Origin: DATKDF01 sp963752045
GTDB lineage: Bacteria > Acidobacteriota > Vicinamibacteria > Vicinamibacterales > SCN-69-37
Reading direction: 5' to 3'
Assembly: GCA_963752045.1 (NCBI GenBank)
Contig: CAVVWN010000004.1
Span: forward strand, 124,001-188,000
Length of the DNA stretch: 64,000 bases
In this document: piece after piece, positions 25,203-37,349 of the stretch
Layout of the letters: the number at the start of each line of letters is the position of its first letter
Numbering within the stretch: the stretch's first letter is position 1
The notes under the pieces: generated by a model
What the model was told of the DNA's origin: nothing
Databases searched by the model: none
Seen by the model: the letters and a program-made list of their open reading frames with translations, nothing else
Position numbers and translations under genes: made by a program

Positions 25203-27839
25203 ATGCCACTGAAGACAGGCGCGCACCTCGGTCCGTATCGCGTGGACGGCAAGCTCGGCGAAGGCGGAATGGGCGAGGTCTACACGGCGCGCGACACCCG
25301 GCTCGACCGTGACGTGGCGGTGAAGGTCCTGCCGGGCCACCTCGCCGCGGACCCCGAGGCGCTCGCCAGGTTCGAGCGCGAGGCCAAAGCGATCGCGGCG
25401 CTTTCACATCCGAACATTCTCGCCATCCACGACTTCGGCCAGGACGCCGGCATCGTCTACGCCGTGACCGAGCGACTCGAAGGGCACACGCTCCGGGAGC
25501 GGCTCGCGACGGGGCCATTGCCGCGCAAGAAGGCCATCCAGATTGCCGCCGACGTCGCGCGCGGCCTGGCTGCGGCACACGGGCGCGGGATCGTCCATCG
25601 TGACCTCAAGCCCGAGAACGTGTTCATCACCTCCGACGGGCTCGTGAAGATCCTCGACTTCGGTCTGGCCAAGTCGGTCGTCCCGTCCGACCAGACGTCG
25701 GTGAGCGCGCCTGAAGCCACACAGCTTGCGACCGAGCCCGGCACCGTCATGGGCACCGTTGGGTACATGGCGCCCGAACAGGTGCGCGGCGCGCCCGCCG
25801 ATCCGCGTGCGGACATCTTCGCCCTCGGATGCGTGCTTTTCGAGATGCTCGTGGGGCGCCGCGCGTTCCAGCGCGAGACGGCCGCCGAGACGATGACCGC
25901 GATCCTCCGGGAAGACGTTCCGGGGCTATCCGACACCGGCATTCCGGTACCGCCGGCGCTCGAAGAGCTCGTGCGCCATTGCCTCGAGAAACAGCCCGAC
26001 GAACGGTTCCAGTCGGCGCGCGATCTCGCGTTCGCTCTCGAGGCGCTTTCAGGGGCGCAGCCGACGAGCGGCACTGCGGTCGCCGTCTCCGGCGTCTCGT
26101 CGAAACCGCGGCGCCTGCCCCTCGTCGCCGTTGCCGCGCTTGCCGTGGCCGCCGGGTTCCTGGTCGGGCGGTTCTCTCCTGCCTCGCAGACGCCCGCCGC
26201 GCCTGTGATCTCGACGTTCACTCAGGTGACCGACTTTGGTGGCGTCGAGACGACGCCGACGCTCTCGCCCGACGGCCAGGCCATCGTCTACGCGACGGCA
26301 GAGCCAGGAGATCTCTATCTGCTGCGCGTCGGCAGCCGACGTCCGGTGTTGCTCACGGCCAACTCACCTGCGCACGACGGGTCGCCGGCCTTTTCGCCCG
26401 ATGGCGAGCGCATCGCGTTCCGGTCGGAGCGCGATCGTGGCGGCATCTTCGTGATGACCGCAACCGGTGAGTCGGTGACCCGCCTCGGCGACTCTGGCTT
26501 CGATCCGTCGTGGTCGCCCGACGGCTCTTCGATCGTCGTCGCACCAGCGCGGTTCGTTTACCCGACCGACGTCGGTTCCAACGTCCTCGGCTTGTCGGTC
26601 ATCGACGTGGCGACGGGCGCCAGGCGCGAGATCTCCACGGTGGATCGCGCCATGCAGCCCAGCTGGTCGCCCAACGGGTTCCGCGTGGCGTTCTGGGGCC
26701 TGCGCGGCGACGGCGGCCAGCGCGACATCTGGACCATCGCCGCCGATGGCTCGGAGGCCGAACGCGGCGGCCGAACCGTGACCGACGATGCTGCGCTCGA
26801 CTGGAATCCGGTGTGGTCGCCCGATGGCCGGCACGTGTACTTCTCGAGCAACCGCGGCGGCACCATGAACCTCTGGCGCGTGCCGATTGACGAGCGAACG
26901 GGAGAGGTGCTTGGCGACGCCGAGCCGGTCACGACCCCGTCGCTCTGGAGCGGTGGCGTCACCTTCAGCCGCGACGGCCGGCTGATGGCGTTTGCGAGTC
27001 TCGACTGGCGCTCGACGCTCTACCGCGTGGCATTCGATCCCGTGCGGGAGGAACTGGCCGGAGCGCCAGAGCCGCTCCGGCAGAGCACGCGACCGATCCG
27101 CGATCACGAACTGTCGCCCGACGGCGAGTGGGTGACGTTCATGGAGACCGGCGCGCAGGAGGACCTCTTCGTCGCCCGCACCGACGGCTCGGAGTACCGC
27201 CGCCTGACCGACGACCAGTTTCGCGACCGCTCGCCGGTCTGGTCGCCAGACGGAAGCCGGTTGGCGTTCTACTCGGACAGGAGCGGCGACTATCAGGTGT
27301 GGACCATACGCCCTGACGGGAGCGACCTGCGGCAGGTGACCCATTCGACGCGCGCCAGCCTGCCGACCTGGTCGCCCGACGGGACGCTGATCGCGACCGC
27401 GCCGGTGGGTGGCAGCACATGGTTCGTCGTGCCGGCCGATGGGGGCGATGCGGCCGAAATCGAGCACGCCGCGCCCGGCGACTCGCAGTACTGGCCCGCG
27501 TCGTGGTCGAGCGCCGGCCGGATTGTCGGCCTCAACATCCCGATGAGCGGCGCCAGCATGAAGCTCGCCATCTATGACATCGCGTCGGACTCGTACCGCG
27601 ACGTGCCGAACGCGACGTCCGGCAACTGGGTGATCGGCCTGTGGCTGGACGCGCGCCGGCTGCTGGTCCGCGACGAGCGGGGTATTGCGGTCTTCGATCT
27701 CGACGGCGGGTCGCGCCGGATCCTGAGCGTGGGAGGCTACGCCATGGGCCGGAGCCTTGGCGCTTCGCGCGACGGCCGGTGGATCAGCTACACGGAAACC
27801 GGGACGCAAGGCGACATCTGGATGGCCACGCTGCGGTGA
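25203..27839 (+). CDS. Ser/Thr protein kinase with TolB-like beta-propeller sensor
   Basis: 878 aa. Kinase domain at about residues 10-280: LGEGGMGEVYTARD, DVAVKVLPG, IVHRDLKPENVFI near residue 132, ILDFGLAK and GTVGYMAPEQVRG. A membrane helix lies around 302-322 (LVAVAALAVAAGFLVGRF). The rest is a PD40/WD40 propeller with repeated PxWSPDG blades (SPAFSPDGERIAF, PSWSPDGSSIV, PVWSPDGRHVYF, PTWSPDGTLIA), probably periplasmic. The design suggests outside ligand sensing with cytoplasmic phosphorylation. Convergent with the arginase-fold gene. Confidence 0.93.
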   Translation: MPLKTGAHLGPYRVDGKLGEGGMGEVYTARDTRLDRDVAVKVLPGHLAADPEALARFEREAKAIAALSHPNILAIHDFGQDAGIVYAVTERLEGHTLRERLATGPLPRKKAIQIAADVARGLAAAHGRGIVHRDLKPENVFITSDGLVKILDFGLAKSVVPSDQTSVSAPEATQLATEPGTVMGTVGYMAPEQVRGAPADPRADIFALGCVLFEMLVGRRAFQRETAAETMTAILREDVPGLSDTGIPVPPALEELVRHCLEKQPDERFQSARDLAFALEALSGAQPTSGTAVAVSGVSSKPRRLPLVAVAALAVAAGFLVGRFSPASQTPAAPVISTFTQVTDFGGVETTPTLSPDGQAIVYATAEPGDLYLLRVGSRRPVLLTANSPAHDGSPAFSPDGERIAFRSERDRGGIFVMTATGESVTRLGDSGFDPSWSPDGSSIVVAPARFVYPTDVGSNVLGLSVIDVATGARREISTVDRAMQPSWSPNGFRVAFWGLRGDGGQRDIWTIAADGSEAERGGRTVTDDAALDWNPVWSPDGRHVYFSSNRGGTMNLWRVPIDERTGEVLGDAEPVTTPSLWSGGVTFSRDGRLMAFASLDWRSTLYRVAFDPVREELAGAPEPLRQSTRPIRDHELSPDGEWVTFMETGAQEDLFVARTDGSEYRRLTDDQFRDRSPVWSPDGSRLAFYSDRSGDYQVWTIRPDGSDLRQVTHSTRASLPTWSPDGTLIATAPVGGSTWFVVPADGGDAAEIEHAAPGDSQYWPASWSSAGRIVGLNIPMSGASMKLAIYDIASDSYRDVPNATSGNWVIGLWLDARRLLVRDERGIAVFDLDGGSRRILSVGGYAMGRSLGASRDGRWISYTETGTQGDIWMATLR

Positions 27840-27871
27840 CCGGCCCTCCGACCGAGCGACGCTGACCCTCT

Positions 27872-28846
27872 TCAGCGCCCCCGCCGGGCCTCGAGCCCCC
27901 GAACGGCTCCCAGGATCATCCGGTTGAGGGCGGCGATGGACAGCCCGCCCGGATCGCGCGCCGGGATGGTCGCAAAGCCGATGCCTGCCGCCTTCGGGTA
28001 GGTGCGGAAGATCCACTCGAACAGGCGCGCCAGCTCTTCGCTCGACGGACCGCCCGGCACCTTGTTGCCGTGACCTTCGACTTCGCGCGGATTCAGCACG
28101 TCCATGTCGATGTGCACGTAAATCTTGTCGGCTGCCGCACTCAACCGGTCGAGCTCGCGCGCCACGGCCGGCGAGTTGGTCTGCAGGTCCTGGACGCTGA
28201 GCTGACGGATGCGTGACCGGTCGAGCAGTTCCTGTTCGAGCGGATCGGTCAGCCGCACGCCGCCCATGACGACGTGCTCGTCCGAGAGGGGAGGATCGAG
28301 TCCGGCGTCGAGGCGCATGTTGCGAAGGCAGAGGCCCGTCGCCACGGCGACCGGCATGCCGCCGAGCGAGCCCGAGCGCGTCGTCTCTGGCGTGTTGTAG
28401 TCGGGATGCGCGTCGAGCCAGAGCAGGCCAACCGTGATCGGCTCGATTCGTCGGCCCTGAATGCTGGAAGCCCGCGACCACGCCCGGCATCGACGGGCAC
28501 GTGCCGAGCAGCCCGACGTTGAACCAGCCGTCACGCTCGTTTGCCGCAACCGCTCGCCCGAGATGGCCGAGCGCGTAGCCGAGCCGCTTCCAGCCGCCGT
28601 ACTCCGGTTCCTGCTTCAGGCGTGAGGCCGATCTCCTGAACGCGGACCTCGGCTCCCAACGCACGCAGGGCATCCTGAATGCCGCCATCAGCCATCGTCG
28701 TCGGGCCGACCGACGTGCCGTTCGGCACGAACGGCTGTTTCACGAGCGCGACGCGCAGGGGCTGGGCCTGCCGCGCGGGCAGGGTGACGGCCCCCAGCAG
28801 CAATCGCGCTCGCGGCGACGAACAACGCGAGGCGGAGCAGGCGCAC
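27872..28846 (-). CDS. Secreted arginase/agmatinase-fold protein, three +1 frame breaks
   Basis: From GTG 28846 a signal peptide (RLLRLALFVAASA) leads to LRVALVKQPFVPNGTSVGP. Later motifs LLWLDAHPDYNTPE and VHIDMDVLNPREVEG are the second and third metal-binding signatures of ureohydrolases. The first (GGDHS) is replaced by LLGTCPSMPGVVAGL, so one manganese-ligand His is missing; activity may be altered. Frame breaks (+1) occur near 28805, 28620 and 28465; corrected length is 323 aa. It starts 1 nt after the peptidase stop, so it is cotranscribed with that gene. An exported arginase-fold protein is unusual. Confidence 0.75.
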
Positions 28847-28847
28847 G

Positions 28848-31571
<2,724 letters not shown>

Positions 31572-31668
31572 GAGAACACCTCCGGAGAGAAAGGTGGCGC
31601 GGTAGGCCGCGCCGAAGCCGGGAACGGACTCGAACTTTAGCGCAGGCCGGCCCGAACGTCGAGGTCGG

Positions 31669-33858
31669 TCAGCGCACCCGGACGCTGACAGTCTCGGAGT
31701 ACGCCGAAACGGCCGACAGGCTGAAGGCCTGCACGCGGTACCTGTAGGTTCCCCGCGCAACCCGATCCTGCCAGTTCCGCTCGTTCGGGCCGAGGCTGGC
31801 GACACGCACGAAACTCGATGATTCACCGGGTGCCCGTTCGACGTGGAATCCCGCCTCGTTGTCCGAGTTGTCACGCCATGACAGCGTGGCCCGTCCGCGT
31901 GACCCCGTCGCGCTCAGGCCCGTCGGCGGCTTGATCACGTTCGGGTCGGCGGTCACCGTGACAACGACGGTCGACATGCCCGTGAGTCCCGCCTCATCGG
32001 TCACGGTCAGCAACGCGGTGTACGTGCCGTGTGTGGCGTAGGTGTGAGTCGGGGAGGGAAGGTCGCTCGTTCCGCCGTCACCGAAAGCCCATCGGTACGA
32101 CGCGATCCAGCCGTCCGGATCGCTCGACCCGGCGGAAGAGAAGGTCACAAGCAGCGGGGCGACCCCGGAATCCGGTGAGCCGGACGACATGGCGACCGGT
32201 GGCCGGTTGCCGGTGTCGTGTGCAGGCAGGACGACCAGCGTGACGCTCTGCGCCGGAACCGTGATGGACAAGTCGCTTCCAGTGAGCAGCAGGTCCGGCA
32301 GACGGCTGATCGTGTTGGCAGCCGTGAGTTGGTAGACGATGGCCGTGCCGGCCCCCGCGAAGTTGTCAACGGCCAGGTCCACCTGTGTGCTGCCCGAGAG
32401 CGCCTTGGCGACCAGCATGACGGTCAAGGCGCCATCGGTCGTGCGTTCGGCGGCGAACGCCGACAGTTCGTCGGGATTGCCGCCGGTCGCGCCCACGCTG
32501 ATGTCGCCGAAAGTCGACCGGTTGCCGTCGTAATTCCGGTACATCCTGAACGCCTTGTAGGTCGGCGTCGAGGCCGCGGGGGTTCGCCAGCGCGCCGCGA
32601 TGTCGAGGCCTTCACGCCCGAAGATCCCGAGGATGTCGGCCTGCGTGGTCGCGCCATTGATGTGAGCTTCAGCTCCCCAGTTGTATTCGGTGATGCCGAC
32701 GGGCGTGCCTGGCACGTAGTAGGTGTCGACCCAGTTGCGCAGACGTGGAATCAGCATCACCTTGTCGTTGATCCAGGTTTCGTCCACATAGCTCGGATCC
32801 CAGAGCGACCGTGTTGACCGGTTCCGGCGCAACTGCATGGCCGAACTGACCGTGCTGCTGAACTCGCCGCCCTGCGGGTAGTAGTGCACGGTGAAGACGT
32901 CGAGCAGCCGGCGGCCGTCGAGCTTCAGCTGGTTGAGCACCCAGGGAAGGTACTCCCAGCCGCCGTGACTTGCCCGATCCGGCAGATAGGACCACCCGTG
33001 AGTGTTGCCGTACTGCTGGTCGTAGCCACTCACGATGTAGCCGGCCCAGCCCCATTCCTCCGGCCCGACGATGCGCGCCCCCGGATCGACGGACTTGATG
33101 GCCGCGCCGTACTCCAGCATACGCGCCGCCGCCTCCTCCATCGTCAGACCCACGGGTTGGACGTCCCGATGGGTCGCATGCCAGATGCTCGGCTCATTGT
33201 CGAGCACGTAGTATCGAAGTCCGCCCGAGTCGGCCGTGCCCCAGCGGTTGACGAGGGCCTCGACCCACTCTTGCTGGAAGGCCGGGCTGTTCGGCACGTT
33301 CGAATCGTTCGGGTCGTTGTTGTCAACCGGGAGGCCCGTCGACTTGAGGATGCCGTTGCCGGCATCCGGAAACCACTGCCAGTCGTTGGCCGTCTGAGGA
33401 CCGTACTTGGCCTGTGAGAAGCTCGCGAGCTTCGACCGGCTCGGGCCGAGCCTCGCGATCCAGCCGATCGTGGGCACCGTGACCATGGGCTCGGCACCCG
33501 CGGCCCGGGCGCTCGCGATGAAGGCGTCCACTCGCGCGCCCGGTGTGGCCGACGGCTCACCAATGCTCTCAAAGAACCAGTCGTGTGCGCGATTGTCGGC
33601 GTTCAGCTTCCAGTTGTACCGGCTGGCGTTGTTTCCGCCGTATCGGTTCAACTCGATGTTGAGGTCGTCGAGCTCGGCCGTGGTCGCCAGCGACGTGCCA
33701 TAGATGCCCGGGTTGATGGGGCGCCGGCCGGCGGCCGCGTCAACCGTGATGCGTACAGCCGCGGTCTGGACCTCGCTTGGCAGCGAGTACAAGGCGGCCC
33801 CAAGGACCGGGACGAGCAGGACCGAAGTCCACGTGTTGCGCGCGATCGACATCTGCAT
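31669..33858 (-). CDS. Secreted GH44 endoglucanase with PKD and fibronectin III domains
   Basis: 729 aa. Signal peptide, then a GH44 catalytic domain: NRYGGNNASRYNWKLNADN, DWFFESIG, acid/base Glu near 220 in VLDNEPSIWH, nucleophile Glu near 391 in GITEYNWGAE. About residues 550-640 form a PKD domain (YRWAFGDGGTSDLPSPTHTYATHGTYT), and 645-729 an Fn3 domain (PPTGLSATGSRGRATLSWRDNS). GH44 enzymes cut beta-1,4-glucans such as xyloglucan or cellulose. It sits at the far end of the exopolysaccharide operon, so it might trim the exported polymer instead (inference). Confidence 0.9.
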   Translation of the reverse strand: MQMSIARNTWTSVLLVPVLGAALYSLPSEVQTAAVRITVDAAAGRRPINPGIYGTSLATTAELDDLNIELNRYGGNNASRYNWKLNADNRAHDWFFESIGEPSATPGARVDAFIASARAAGAEPMVTVPTIGWIARLGPSRSKLASFSQAKYGPQTANDWQWFPDAGNGILKSTGLPVDNNDPNDSNVPNSPAFQQEWVEALVNRWGTADSGGLRYYVLDNEPSIWHATHRDVQPVGLTMEEAAARMLEYGAAIKSVDPGARIVGPEEWGWAGYIVSGYDQQYGNTHGWSYLPDRASHGGWEYLPWVLNQLKLDGRRLLDVFTVHYYPQGGEFSSTVSSAMQLRRNRSTRSLWDPSYVDETWINDKVMLIPRLRNWVDTYYVPGTPVGITEYNWGAEAHINGATTQADILGIFGREGLDIAARWRTPAASTPTYKAFRMYRNYDGNRSTFGDISVGATGGNPDELSAFAAERTTDGALTVMLVAKALSGSTQVDLAVDNFAGAGTAIVYQLTAANTISRLPDLLLTGSDLSITVPAQSVTLVVLPAHDTGNRPPVAMSSGSPDSGVAPLLVTFSSAGSSDPDGWIASYRWAFGDGGTSDLPSPTHTYATHGTYTALLTVTDEAGLTGMSTVVVTVTADPNVIKPPTGLSATGSRGRATLSWRDNSDNEAGFHVERAPGESSSFVRVASLGPNERNWQDRVARGTYRYRVQAFSLSAVSAYSETVSVRVR

Positions 33859-33879
33859 TCCTTTCGTGTGTGGAGGTGA

Positions 33880-35163
33880 TCACCGTGTCTCGTGACGGGT
33901 CCGCCGCAAGCGCTCCGGGGCACCGAGCAGACCCAGGTGCACCGTGACGCCGGCCTGGAGCCGGTACCGTTCGACGCGTGACCCGAGATCGGGTTGTGAG
34001 GCGATCCGGCCCGTGAGCGTGTAGCCGTCACGGCGGTACTCGACATGAAAAACCGACCGGCCGACCGGGACGTCCAGGCGGAGCTGCGACCCCAGGCTCG
34101 TCAGCCGCGCCTCGGACGACCGAAGGCTCGGGGCGCCGTACGAAGCCGCAACCGACGCGGCGAGCGTCATGCCGCCCGGCAGCGTCCCTCGCACGTATCC
34201 GCTGATCCCATCAGCCGAGACCGGCTCGGTCGTTCCGCGCAGGTAGTAGATCTCCCGCCGATAGGCGCCTCCGGCCCTCCAGGTGCCGGTGAGCTCGCGA
34301 TCGACGCCGACCAGCCCGCCGAAACGGAAGGCCCGTTGCGTGGCGGGCGTCTCGGCCGGCGCGCCTGAGGGCGCCGGCTCGGATTGCGTCGTGAGGTTCG
34401 GTGCGACGGCCAGCGTAATGGTGGTGCCCGACCAGGCAGCCGGCGCGTACGCGAACCCGGCGGCGACATCCTGGGTGTGACCGGAGGTGGCCTCGCTCGA
34501 CGCGCGCACGTGGCGGTAGCGCAGGCGCAAGGCCAGTTGTCGGCTCAGGCCGCGATCCCACTCGATCGACGTGCGGTGATTCGACACCTGGACGCCGGTC
34601 TGGGTGAACGCGACGAAGTCGAATCCGTAGGCAAGCGATGCCGTCGAAAGCCGGTCGAGTTGTCGCGACAGGCGCACGAGCGACGCCGTCGTCAGCGTTG
34701 GTCTTCCGACGACACCGTCAGGCGCCGGGCCCGCGTCGTCTCCGGGAACGCCTGGAGCGGCGAGCGTCCCCGGGTCGTAGAGCGGCGCGTAGCCGACGCG
34801 CTGGGCGACGGTGAGCGTCGTTCGCTCGGAAATCGTCCTTCGCAGGGCGACCGAGGCCCACTGCGTGTCGAGCCAGAGGCCGCCGGCCATGCCGCGCTGC
34901 CGAACCTGTGAGCTCCCCTGCAGATCGAAGGAGAGGCGCGCGCCCGCACGACGAACCGCGAGGTCCGCTCTGAGACCGCTCGACGATGACCGGCCCGCGG
35001 CCGTGCGATCAGCCGCCCCAAAGGCGCCCACCGATGCGGCCAGCGTCTGCGGCGCCGGTGCCGCCGCCGGTTGTGCAGCCGTGACCGCCGGCCAGGCCAG
35101 AAGCGTCACGGCGCCCAGGCAGCAGGCGGGCAGGCGCGCGTGGAGCGGAGATCGCATGGGCAC
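33880..35163 (-). CDS. Outer-membrane beta-barrel protein of the exopolysaccharide locus
   Basis: 427 aa. Signal peptide to about residue 30 (CLGAVTLLAWPAVTAAQP), an Ala/Pro-rich linker, then many alternating strands (ADLAVRRAGARLSFDLQGSSQV, QWASVALRRTISERTTLTVAQRVGYA, LALRLRYRHVRAS, FHVEYRRDGYTLTGRI, YRLQAGVTVHLGLLG). It looks like a 14-18 strand barrel, of the kind often found with Wza-like export proteins in acidobacterial and exosortase-type loci. ATG 35157 is an equally good start. Confidence 0.72.
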   Translation of the reverse strand: MPMRSPLHARLPACCLGAVTLLAWPAVTAAQPAAAPAPQTLAASVGAFGAADRTAAGRSSSSGLRADLAVRRAGARLSFDLQGSSQVRQRGMAGGLWLDTQWASVALRRTISERTTLTVAQRVGYAPLYDPGTLAAPGVPGDDAGPAPDGVVGRPTLTTASLVRLSRQLDRLSTASLAYGFDFVAFTQTGVQVSNHRTSIEWDRGLSRQLALRLRYRHVRASSEATSGHTQDVAAGFAYAPAAWSGTTITLAVAPNLTTQSEPAPSGAPAETPATQRAFRFGGLVGVDRELTGTWRAGGAYRREIYYLRGTTEPVSADGISGYVRGTLPGGMTLAASVAASYGAPSLRSSEARLTSLGSQLRLDVPVGRSVFHVEYRRDGYTLTGRIASQPDLGSRVERYRLQAGVTVHLGLLGAPERLRRTRHETR

Positions 35164-35204
35164 GTTACTCGAAGACCAGATCGTTGTGATGCCGGCACTG
35201 GTGG

Positions 35205-35819
35205 TCAGGAGACGATCACCGTATCGCCCGGCATCAGCACGATGTTGCTGTCGAGGTCCTCGAGCCGGGCGGCCTTCTTGTAGTTGAACGTGAACGTAAC
35301 GGGGCCGTTCGCGCCGGACCGGATGATCGCGATCGTCTCGGTCTTGGCGAACGGCGTCAGGCCGCCGGCCATCGCAATGAGCTGCAGCACGGTCGTTGGG
35401 CCGCCGAGCTGGTACTGGCCGGGTTTGCCAACTTCTCCCGTGATGAAGACCTTGCGGGAGTTGATGGCCTTGACGACGACCGTGACGGCCGGTTCTTCGA
35501 GGTAGACGGCTGCCAGCCTGGCGATGCGCTCTGCCAGCTGAGTCGGCGTGAGGCCGAGCGCTGCCACATCATTGAGGAGCGGCAGTGAGATGAACCCGTC
35601 CGGACGGACCACGACTTCCGCCGACAGGTCTTTGTCACCCCAGTAGACGACGGCCAGCACGTCGTCCGGTCCGAGTGTGTACTCCTGAGTGGAAGGCTTG
35701 ACCTCGGCCGTCTGCCTGCCCGTCGTCTGTGCAAGCGCGGCGTGCGGTTCGGCAAGAACCACCAGTAACGCCAGGCCGGAAATCCACGTCGATGGTGTGA
35801 ACGCGTTCAGCTTCTGCAT
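35205..35819 (-). CDS. Wza-type polysaccharide biosynthesis/export protein
   Basis: 204 aa. Signal peptide, then the Poly_export domain (YTLGPDDVLAVVYWGDKDLSAEVVVRPDGFISLPLLNDVAALGLTPTQLAERIA) and one SLBB domain (VFITGEVGKPGQYQLGGPTTVLQLIAMAGGLTPFA), ending GDTVIVS. It lacks the C-terminal helix that forms the outer-membrane pore in E. coli Wza, so the neighbouring beta-barrel may provide the pore. Part of the minus-strand export operon. Confidence 0.9.
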   Translation of the reverse strand: MQKLNAFTPSTWISGLALLVVLAEPHAALAQTTGRQTAEVKPSTQEYTLGPDDVLAVVYWGDKDLSAEVVVRPDGFISLPLLNDVAALGLTPTQLAERIARLAAVYLEEPAVTVVVKAINSRKVFITGEVGKPGQYQLGGPTTVLQLIAMAGGLTPFAKTETIAIIRSGANGPVTFTFNYKKAARLEDLDSNIVLMPGDTVIVS

Positions 35820-35849
35820 GTCTGCCTCTGTCTCAGAGTCGGAAACGTC

Positions 35850-37349
35850 TCACGGCGTGGCCGCAAGGGAGTTGGTCGATGTGGGCCTGGTCCTGCCAAG
35901 GAGTCCTCGCGCGAAGGTCAGGTCTTCCTGATCGAACCCGCGGAGCGCGACCACCGAAAGCGCGAAGGCGCCACCGGCCACTGCCAGCATGGCGCTGCTG
36001 CCAGCCGACCACGCGCCGGCGATGATGGCGACGGCGGCGACACCGCCTGCGAGCGCGCCGGTTGTGCGAACCAGCCGTGCGTCGAACCAGATGGCACGGC
36101 TAAGCACGGCGAGGGTGACCGTGACGAACGCCTCGGTCGCGAGCATGGACCACGCCGCCCCCTGCGCGCCCCCGGCCTCGCCGAGTGCGCGCATGCCCCA
36201 GGGGATGAGCACGGCGTTGAGCGCCGCCATCAGCCCGAGACCGGCGATCGAGGTGCTGGCTACGGTCCAGGTCCGTCCCTGCTCGATGAGCGCAATCGCA
36301 CAGACGGTGGCCATGTAGGTCAGGGCGACCGTGGGCGCGAGCACGCGCAGCACCGGCGCGGCCGCCTGGTATTCGGGCCCAAAGAGCGCGCCAAGCAGCA
36401 GGTCGCTGCCGAGCCAGAGCGCCAGCGAGATCGGGACGGCTCCAAGCAGTGACACGCGCAGCGTTCCAGAGACCAGCTGGCCCATCTCGTTTCGCGACCG
36501 CGAAGCCGCGCGCGACGCCGACGGCACGAGGACCCACGAGAGCAGGGGCAGACCGAGCAGCGCGATGGCGGCCAGGTTAGCCGCGGCCCCGTAGAGCCCG
36601 ACTTGCGCGCCACCGGCGCCGATTGCGAGCCACCCGATGCCGACGCGCGCGTACAGGTTGTGTGCGAGCGCGTTCACGAAAAACGGCAGGCTCGACACGA
36701 TTGCGGCCGTCGCCAACCCGATCTCCGGCTGGAGTCGGAGGTGATGCCGCCGGACGCCCCGGACGGTGAGCCATGCAAATCGCAGGGCCTCCACCGTGAG
36801 CGCGACCAGAGCGATGGCCAGGCCGCTCGGCGACCCGAGCAGGACGGCCACCAGCAGGCCGGCCCACAGTAACTTCACGGCGAAGTTCGTGCGGGCGAGC
36901 CACCTGACGTCGCCGGCGGCGTGCTCGAGCGCGGCATACGAGTTGTTCAGCACGAGCAGTACCTGCGCGAGGGCCACGGCCACGAAAATGAGCATCACCG
37001 GACGGCCGATACCGAGGGCGGGCAGCACCAGGACGGACAGGCCGATGGCCACGGCGCCTATCGCCACGCGAAGCACCGTGAGGCCGCCAAGATAGCCGCG
37101 CACTTTCGACGGATTCACTGCAGCCTCTCGGCGCACCTGAAGATCGACGCCGAAGGTGAGGATGACGAAGAGGATCTCGGCGAAACTCTCGGCGAGGCGC
37201 AGTTCGCCGAATGCGCTCGGTCCAAGGAAGCGCGGGATGAGCAGGCGGACGAGAAGCGCCAGGGTGCCCGTGGCGGCAAGCGCCGAGCCGAGCGCAAGGG
37301 CGTTGCGGGCGGCCACGATCGACTCGCGCTGCGGTATGGCGGGTGTCAT
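35850..37349 (-). CDS. Wzx-like polysaccharide flippase (oligosaccharide translocase)
   Basis: 499 aa, about 14 membrane segments in the MOP superfamily pattern (RNALALGSALAATGTLALLVRLLIPRFLGPSAFGELRLA... AALNAVLIPWGMRALGEAGGAQGAAWSMLATEAFV). It would move undecaprenyl-linked repeat units across the inner membrane. ATG 37349 overlaps the stop of the preceding acyltransferase (TAATG), so translation is coupled. The presence of Wzx plus a Wzy-like polymerase in the divergent operon points to a Wzx/Wzy-dependent pathway. Confidence 0.88.
   Translation of the reverse strand: MTPAIPQRESIVAARNALALGSALAATGTLALLVRLLIPRFLGPSAFGELRLAESFAEILFVILTFGVDLQVRREAAVNPSKVRGYLGGLTVLRVAIGAVAIGLSVLVLPALGIGRPVMLIFVAVALAQVLLVLNNSYAALEHAAGDVRWLARTNFAVKLLWAGLLVAVLLGSPSGLAIALVALTVEALRFAWLTVRGVRRHHLRLQPEIGLATAAIVSSLPFFVNALAHNLYARVGIGWLAIGAGGAQVGLYGAAANLAAIALLGLPLLSWVLVPSASRAASRSRNEMGQLVSGTLRVSLLGAVPISLALWLGSDLLLGALFGPEYQAAAPVLRVLAPTVALTYMATVCAIALIEQGRTWTVASTSIAGLGLMAALNAVLIPWGMRALGEAGGAQGAAWSMLATEAFVTVTLAVLSRAIWFDARLVRTTGALAGGVAAVAIIAGAWSAGSSAMLAVAGGAFALSVVALRGFDQEDLTFARGLLGRTRPTSTNSLAATP

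Noticed and set aside
26364..28688. A long open frame antisense to the kinase-propeller gene
   Set aside because: It is a GC-rich shadow of the kinase on the opposite strand; only its first part coincides with a real frame segment of the arginase-fold gene.
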